Positions 43,104 to 44,940 of a stretch of DNA of 44,940 nucleotides are shown piece after piece. Where the stretch lies: positions 1 to 44,940 of the forward strand of contig CACLGJ010000007.1 of NCBI GenBank assembly GCA_902606445.1. The letters are read 5' to 3'. Position 1 is the stretch's first letter; every line of letters starts with the position of its first letter. This stretch comes from an uncultured Pelagibacteraceae bacterium. Lineage in GTDB: Bacteria > Pseudomonadota > Alphaproteobacteria > Pelagibacterales > Pelagibacteraceae. A program made the translations under genes and the position numbers. Under the pieces are notes generated by a model, which ran no database searches, was not told the DNA's origin, and saw nothing but the letters and a program-made list of their open reading frames with translations.

Positions 43104-44940
43104 ATGGAATTATCAATTATCGCATTACCATTGATAGCATCAATAATTTCTGGATTTTTTGGAAGGTATATAGGTGATAGAAATTCTGAGATTGTCACTA
43201 GTTTATTAGTTTCAGTTTCAGCTATCGTTTCACTTGTAGTTTTTTATAATGTTATTTTTAATAATTATGATGAAAATATAATTATAGCAACTTGGATTAA
43301 TTCTGGATCACTGGAAGTGAATTGGTCAATGAAAATTGATCCTCTATCAGCTGTTATGTTGGTTGTGGTAACATCAGTCTCAGCGTTAGTGCATATTTAT
43401 TCAATTGGTTATATGTCTCATGATCCCCATAAACCAAGATTTATGGCTTATTTATCTTTATTTACATTTGCAATGTTAATGTTGGTGACTTCAGATAATT
43501 TTATTCAATTATTTTTTGGATGGGAAGGGGTGGGGCTTTGTTCTTACTTTTTGATTGGCTTTTGGTTTAAAAAAGAAACAGCTAATGCTGCTGCTATTAA
43601 AGCATTTGTGGTTAATAGAGTTGGTGACTTTGGTTTTGCATTGGGAATATTTTTAATATTTTTTTTGTTTGGGACTGTAAATTATGATGAAGTATTTCAA
43701 CAAATACCTTCAATTTTAGAAAAAAAATTAAATTTTTTAGGTCTAGAAGTTAATTCAATCGATCTAATTTGTTTATTATTATTTATAGGTGCAATGGGAA
43801 AGTCTGCACAAATTTTACTTCATACTTGGTTACCCGATGCCATGGAAGGACCCACGCCAGTTTCGGCTTTAATTCATGCAGCAACAATGGTTACTGCTGG
43901 GGTTTTTTTAGTTGTAAGATGTTCACCAATTTATGAATATTCAGAATTAGCATTAAACATTATTACTATTGTTGGCATGACAACTGCAATATTTGCAGCA
44001 ACGGTTGCTTTAGTTCAAACAGATATAAAAAAGATCATTGCTTATTCAACATGTAGTCAATTAGGTTATATGTTTTTTGCGACTGGGGTTGGTGCATATA
44101 ATGTTGCTATGTTTCATTTATTTACTCATGCATTCTTCAAAGCTTTACTTTTTTTAGGTTCAGGGTCAGTAATTCATGCTTTTAAGGATGAACAAAATAT
44201 TAATTTAATGGGAGGTGTTTGGAAAAAATTACCTTACACTTATACATTGATGATTATTGGAACCTTAGCTCTTACAGGTTTCCCTTTACTTTCAGGATTT
44301 TATTCTAAAGACGCGATCATTGAATTTGCATTTTTAAGAGGAAATACAGTTGGATATTACGCTGCAGGAATTGGTATCTTTACTGCATTTTTAACATCTA
44401 TTTATTCGTGGAGGTTAATTTTCAAAACTTTTCATGGAAGTTACAACAATAATTCGATTAATATAGAAGATACGCACGAGTCACCTCTAGTGATGCTTAT
44501 TCCTCTTATTTTTCTTTCTGTTGGTGCAGTCTTTGCAGGTTTTTCTTTTAAAGAATTATTTGTTGGATCTGCTTTTTGGAAAAGTTCAATTTTCTTTTTA
44601 AAGCCATTAAGTACAGAACATCCACCATTATGGTTTCTTGTATTAACTCCAATTTTAGTAATTATATCTATACCAATTTCTTATTATCTATTTGTTAAAA
44701 ATAAAAATCTACCAAAGTCTATAGCAGATAATAACAAACCACTTTATAATTTTTTGGTAAACAAATGGTATTTTGATGAATTGTACGAAATTTTATTTAT
44801 TAAATCTTTTAAAAAAGCTGGGGTATTTCTTTGGAAGTTCTTTGACATTAAAATTATTGATAGATTTGGTCCAGACGGAATTTCATTACTTATAAAAAAA
44901 TTTTCCATCAAAGCTAACAAGTTTCAAAGTGGTTACATTT
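43104..44940 (+). CDS. nuoL: NADH-quinone oxidoreductase subunit L (5' part, runs off right edge)
   Basis: Open from the ATG at 43104 to the window end, 612 complete codons with no stop, so most of the usual ~640-residue NuoL is present. This antiporter-like proton-pumping subunit shows KIDPLSAVML, FFGWEGVGLCSYFLIGFWF, KAFVVNRVGDFGFALG, and HTWLPDAMEGPTPVSALIHA, the core of the family. The C-terminal lateral helix begins before the edge. nuoM and nuoN are expected next outside the window. Confidence 0.96.
   Translation, partial: MELSIIALPLIASIISGFFGRYIGDRNSEIVTSLLVSVSAIVSLVVFYNVIFNNYDENIIIATWINSGSLEVNWSMKIDPLSAVMLVVVTSVSALVHIYSIGYMSHDPHKPRFMAYLSLFTFAMLMLVTSDNFIQLFFGWEGVGLCSYFLIGFWFKKETANAAAIKAFVVNRVGDFGFALGIFLIFFLFGTVNYDEVFQQIPSILEKKLNFLGLEVNSIDLICLLLFIGAMGKSAQILLHTWLPDAMEGPTPVSALIHAATMVTAGVFLVVRCSPIYEYSELALNIITIVGMTTAIFAATVALVQTDIKKIIAYSTCSQLGYMFFATGVGAYNVAMFHLFTHAFFKALLFLGSGSVIHAFKDEQNINLMGGVWKKLPYTYTLMIIGTLALTGFPLLSGFYSKDAIIEFAFLRGNTVGYYAAGIGIFTAFLTSIYSWRLIFKTFHGSYNNNSINIEDTHESPLVMLIPLIFLSVGAVFAGFSFKELFVGSAFWKSSIFFLKPLSTEHPPLWFLVLTPILVIISIPISYYLFVKNKNLPKSIADNNKPLYNFLVNKWYFDELYEILFIKSFKKAGVFLWKFFDIKIIDRFGPDGISLLIKKFSIKANKFQSGYI

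Noticed and set aside
1..44940. CRISPR arrays, insertion sequences, prophage, rRNA, riboswitch (including SAM- or glycine-type leaders)
   Set aside because: No repeated spacer pattern, transposase or phage gene was seen, nearly all bases are in recognisable genes, and no leader showed a riboswitch fold that I could recognise by eye.

Overview
The window looks like a piece of a small, streamlined, AT-rich alphaproteobacterial chromosome, most likely the SAR11 clade (Candidatus Pelagibacter or a close relative). The reasons are the strong A/T bias by eye, coding density close to complete, overlapping gene ends, an aprM-aprB-aprA cluster of the SAR11 type, tRNA-Leu directly before tig-clpP-clpX-lon, and a compact nuo operon without inserted genes. 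This assignment rests on gene content and style, not on a database search. I see no insertion sequence, prophage, CRISPR array, rRNA or clear pseudogene, and no gene-free stretch longer than about 300 bases.

Layout. (1) 1-658: the end of a class IV aminotransferase-like gene and a HIT-family gene. (2) 763-10052: a sulfur island. aprM-aprB-aprA, two unrecognised small genes and a TauE/SafE exporter read rightwards; suyA-suyB-suyZ (sulfolactate sulfo-lyase and a sulfate/sulfite exporter) read leftwards; xsc (sulfoacetaldehyde acetyltransferase) is divergent from suyA. Xsc and SuyAB both release sulfite from C2 and C3 sulfonates. AprBA run in the oxidative direction, plus the two exporters, would dispose of it. 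(3) 10045-13731: a three-gene module resembling SxtJ, SxtK (DUF5989) and SxtI carbamoyltransferase, overlapping xsc, followed by an FAD amine/amino-acid oxidase-like gene. (4) 13728-18528 (minus strand): GMC oxidoreductase, TerC/YjbE membrane protein, SDR, SGNH hydrolase and M23 peptidase. (5) 18664-24010: a TRAP transporter with a clean terminator hairpin between dctP and dctQ, then an NCS1 transporter and an SDR. (6) 24007-27684: small and housekeeping genes (DUF3047, YbgC-like thioesterase, family 5 uracil-DNA glycosylase, histidine phosphatase, DUF1289) and four very small genes missed by ordinary length cut-offs. (7) 27773-33744: tRNA-Leu(TAG), tig, clpP, clpX, lon. (8) 33794-44940: tRNA-Val(TAC), tRNA-Asp(GTC) and nuoABCDEFGHIJK plus most of nuoL, which runs off the right edge.

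The most interesting parts are the sulfite-producing, sulfite-oxidising and exporting genes packed side by side around one divergent promoter with an inverted repeat; the carbamoyltransferase module translationally coupled to xsc; two uncharacterised genes embedded in the apr operon; and extreme compaction. All six convergent gene pairs overlap or abut, and one divergent pair has start codons only 2 bp apart.
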